Of a DNA stretch of 64,000 bases, positions 62,484-64,000 are shown in pieces. Under the pieces are notes generated by a model. It ran no database searches, was not told the DNA's origin, and was given only the letters and a program-made list of their open reading frames with translations. A program made the translations under genes and the position numbers. This DNA comes from an uncultured Verrucomicrobia subdivision 3 bacterium (GTDB taxonomy: Bacteria > Verrucomicrobiota > Verrucomicrobiia > Limisphaerales > UBA11358), in assembly GCA_903875465.1 (NCBI GenBank), contig CAIQWB010000005.1, positions 1-64,000 of the forward strand. The letters run 5' to 3'. How positions within the stretch are numbered: position 1 is the stretch's first letter; the number at the start of each line of letters is the position of its first letter.

Positions 62484-63904
62484 GCCATCACTGCTTGAAT
62501 GATTTCACCACTGGTTTCTGTCAGCCGGAAATCCCGCCCATTATAACGGTAGGTCAGTTTTTTGTGATCAAAACCCAGCAAGGCCAGCAGGGTGGCGTGC
62601 AAGTCATGCACGTGCACCTTGTTCTCAATCGCGGCCGCGCCAAATTCATCCGTGGCCCCATAGGTCATCCCGCCCTTGACCCCGCCTCCCGCGAGCACCG
62701 TGGTGAACGCCTTGGAATTATGATCCCGCCCCGGATTTTCCCCGCCGTTGCGATCGCGCATGGGTTTGCGCCCAAATTCGCCACCCCAGACGATCAGGGT
62801 TTCATCGAAGAGGTTCCGCTGTTTCAAATCGGTGATGAAGGCCGCGAGCGGCTGGTCAATGTCCTTCGCGCGGTCCGGCAGTTTTTCCTGCAAATCTTGA
62901 TGATGATCCCAACCGCCCGCCCAAACCTGCACGAACCGCACCCCGCGCTCAATCAGGCGCCGGGCGATCAGCATTTGGTTGCCCTGCGCGGAACGCCCGT
63001 AGAGTGTGCGGATGCTCTCCGGCTCTTTGTGCAGGTCAAAAGCGTCGGTGGCTTCGGTTTGCATCTTGAACGCCATTTCAAAAGCTTGCAGCCGGGCTTC
63101 CAACTGCGCGTCTTTCTCCAGGTCCTGGGAGTGCAGCTCATTGAGCTTGTGCACCAGATCCAGCTGCCGCCGCTGTTCCACCAGGGGGGTGTTGGGGTTG
63201 CGAATGTTCTCGATCAACATGTTCAGGGTGGGCACCTTCGTATTGATGCTCACGCCCTGGTACAGGCCGGGCAGAAAGGCCGATTGCCAGTTGGATGTGC
63301 CCCCGGGCGGCGCCCCGCCGGGCCGCAGGGAAATGAACCCGGGCATGTTTTGGTTTTCCGTGCCCAATCCGTATAAGACCCAGGAGCCGACACTGGGCCG
63401 CACCAGGCGGGAGCCCGTGTTCATTAGGATCGTGGCCACTTCATGGGCGGGAATATCCGTGTACATCGAGCGGATCACGCACAAATCATCCGCCACCTCG
63501 CCCAAGTGGGGGAAAACTTCGCTCATTTCGATGCCAGACTTGCCTTTCTTGGAAAATTTGAACGGCGAGGCCATGGCCACACCTTCCATGCCCGGAATGG
63601 CCTGGCCGTCATACTTGGCAAGGGACGGCTTGGGATCCCAGGTGTCCACGTGCGACGGCGCGCCTTGTGCGAAGATATGCACCACATGCTTCGCCTTGGC
63701 CGGCCGGGGTGGGGATTTCGGGAGCAGCGAGGGCTCCGCTTCCATGGCGGAGGCCGAAGTGCCGAATAACTCCGGACCAAACAGGCTCGCCAGGCTTAAC
63801 GCGCCAAACCCCATGCCCGCCCGCTGGAGAAATTGGCGGCGGGTCAGGAAGTGGTCCGCCAAATTTACCGAGTGCTCCGACTGGAATTGGTCATTCGGAT
63901 TCAT
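62480..63904 (-). CDS. DUF1501 domain protein, twin-arginine exported
   Basis: 474 residues. Tat-type signal TRRQFLQRAGMGFGALSLASLFG at the N-terminus (Arg22-Arg23; motif interrupted here only by context). Fold related to alkaline phosphatase/sulfatase: VHIFAQGAPSHVDTWDPK, then IVWGGEFGRKP and a C-terminal DLHATLLALLGFDHKKLTYRYNGRDFRLT. The role is unknown. Start ATG at 63904 has no ribosome-binding site; a TATATTAAT stretch just upstream could be a -10 element. Confidence 0.9.
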   Translation of the reverse strand: MNPNDQFQSEHSVNLADHFLTRRQFLQRAGMGFGALSLASLFGPELFGTSASAMEAEPSLLPKSPPRPAKAKHVVHIFAQGAPSHVDTWDPKPSLAKYDGQAIPGMEGVAMASPFKFSKKGKSGIEMSEVFPHLGEVADDLCVIRSMYTDIPAHEVATILMNTGSRLVRPSVGSWVLYGLGTENQNMPGFISLRPGGAPPGGTSNWQSAFLPGLYQGVSINTKVPTLNMLIENIRNPNTPLVEQRRQLDLVHKLNELHSQDLEKDAQLEARLQAFEMAFKMQTEATDAFDLHKEPESIRTLYGRSAQGNQMLIARRLIERGVRFVQVWAGGWDHHQDLQEKLPDRAKDIDQPLAAFITDLKQRNLFDETLIVWGGEFGRKPMRDRNGGENPGRDHNSKAFTTVLAGGGVKGGMTYGATDEFGAAAIENKVHVHDLHATLLALLGFDHKKLTYRYNGRDFRLTETSGEIIQAVMA

Positions 63905-64000
63905 AGATTAATATACCGGATACGACGTGATAATGCCAGTCCAGGTTTCACTGATTTGGTTTCGCGGAGTAAACCCCGGCCAAATCAAACCCCGGCCAGG

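Noticed and set aside
60093-63904. Sulfated-glycan degradation locus at the right end
   Set aside because: The PSD1/DUF1501 pair often lies near sulfatases, but no sulfatase with a C/S-x-P-x-R signature is visible in the window.

Overview
The window most resembles a high-GC, plant-polysaccharide-degrading member of the Verrucomicrobiota (PVC superphylum). The support is: a prepilin-like protein with the [20 protein letters not shown] helix and a C-terminal H-X9-DG motif; a large autotransporter-type beta-strand-repeat protein; a PSD1/DUF1549-DUF1553 cytochrome protein coupled to a DUF1501 protein; an exosortase with an EpsI partner; hairpin-rich intergenic repeats; and an almost complete lack of Shine-Dalgarno sequences. 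No rRNA, tRNA or CRISPR array was seen.

Layout. (1) 1-3.4 kb is a gene-poor accessory stretch. Two copies of a three-hairpin repeat (1-118 and 2530-2648) bracket it. Inside are a ~212-bp direct repeat (301-514 and 1013-1224), a small ORF with integron-cassette-like ends (659-1011) and one secreted protein of unknown function. (2) 3.4-43 kb is a very large polysaccharide-utilisation region: a GH2 enzyme; a leftward GH141-like/GH78 pair; a prepilin-like protein and a giant beta-repeat surface protein; a 14-gene, mostly overlapping operon (15531-38515) with three PL1 pectate lyases, an MFS transporter, a keto-acid aldolase, an MGH1-like hydrolase, a beta-helix/barrel protein of uncertain family, a GH140-like protein, an alpha-glucuronidase-like protein, GH127, GH43, DUF3826, a Gfo/Idh/MocA oxidoreductase and a GPH-type transporter; then a leftward GH78/sialidase-fold pair. 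A 165-bp near-palindrome separates the two converging groups. (3) 43-50.9 kb has RecQ, an SDR and a NUDIX hydrolase, then a nucleotide-sugar modification run (sugar dehydrogenase, epimerase, C-methyltransferase, cupin). (4) 50.9-58.7 kb, leftward, is a run that reads exosortase, EpsI, sugar transferase, folP, cdaA, ybbR, glmM, preceded by a WecG/TagA glycosyltransferase. A divergent GT4 glycosyltransferase follows. (5) 60-64 kb holds the PSD1 and DUF1501 pair.

How the genes may work together (inference). Secreted lyases and glycosidases trim a complex pectin. The set of families (PL1, GH2, GH43, GH78, GH127, GH140-like, GH141-like, GH33-fold, possibly GH142) overlaps strongly with the set known from rhamnogalacturonan-II breakdown in Bacteroides. 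There is no SusC/SusD pair and no transcription regulator here, so uptake would be through MFS-type carriers after extensive extracellular or periplasmic digestion. The aldolase and oxidoreductase would feed the released sugar acids into metabolism. The 47-59 kb genes build and export an exopolysaccharide and probably sort surface proteins, next to the c-di-AMP/GlmM cell-wall-precursor genes.
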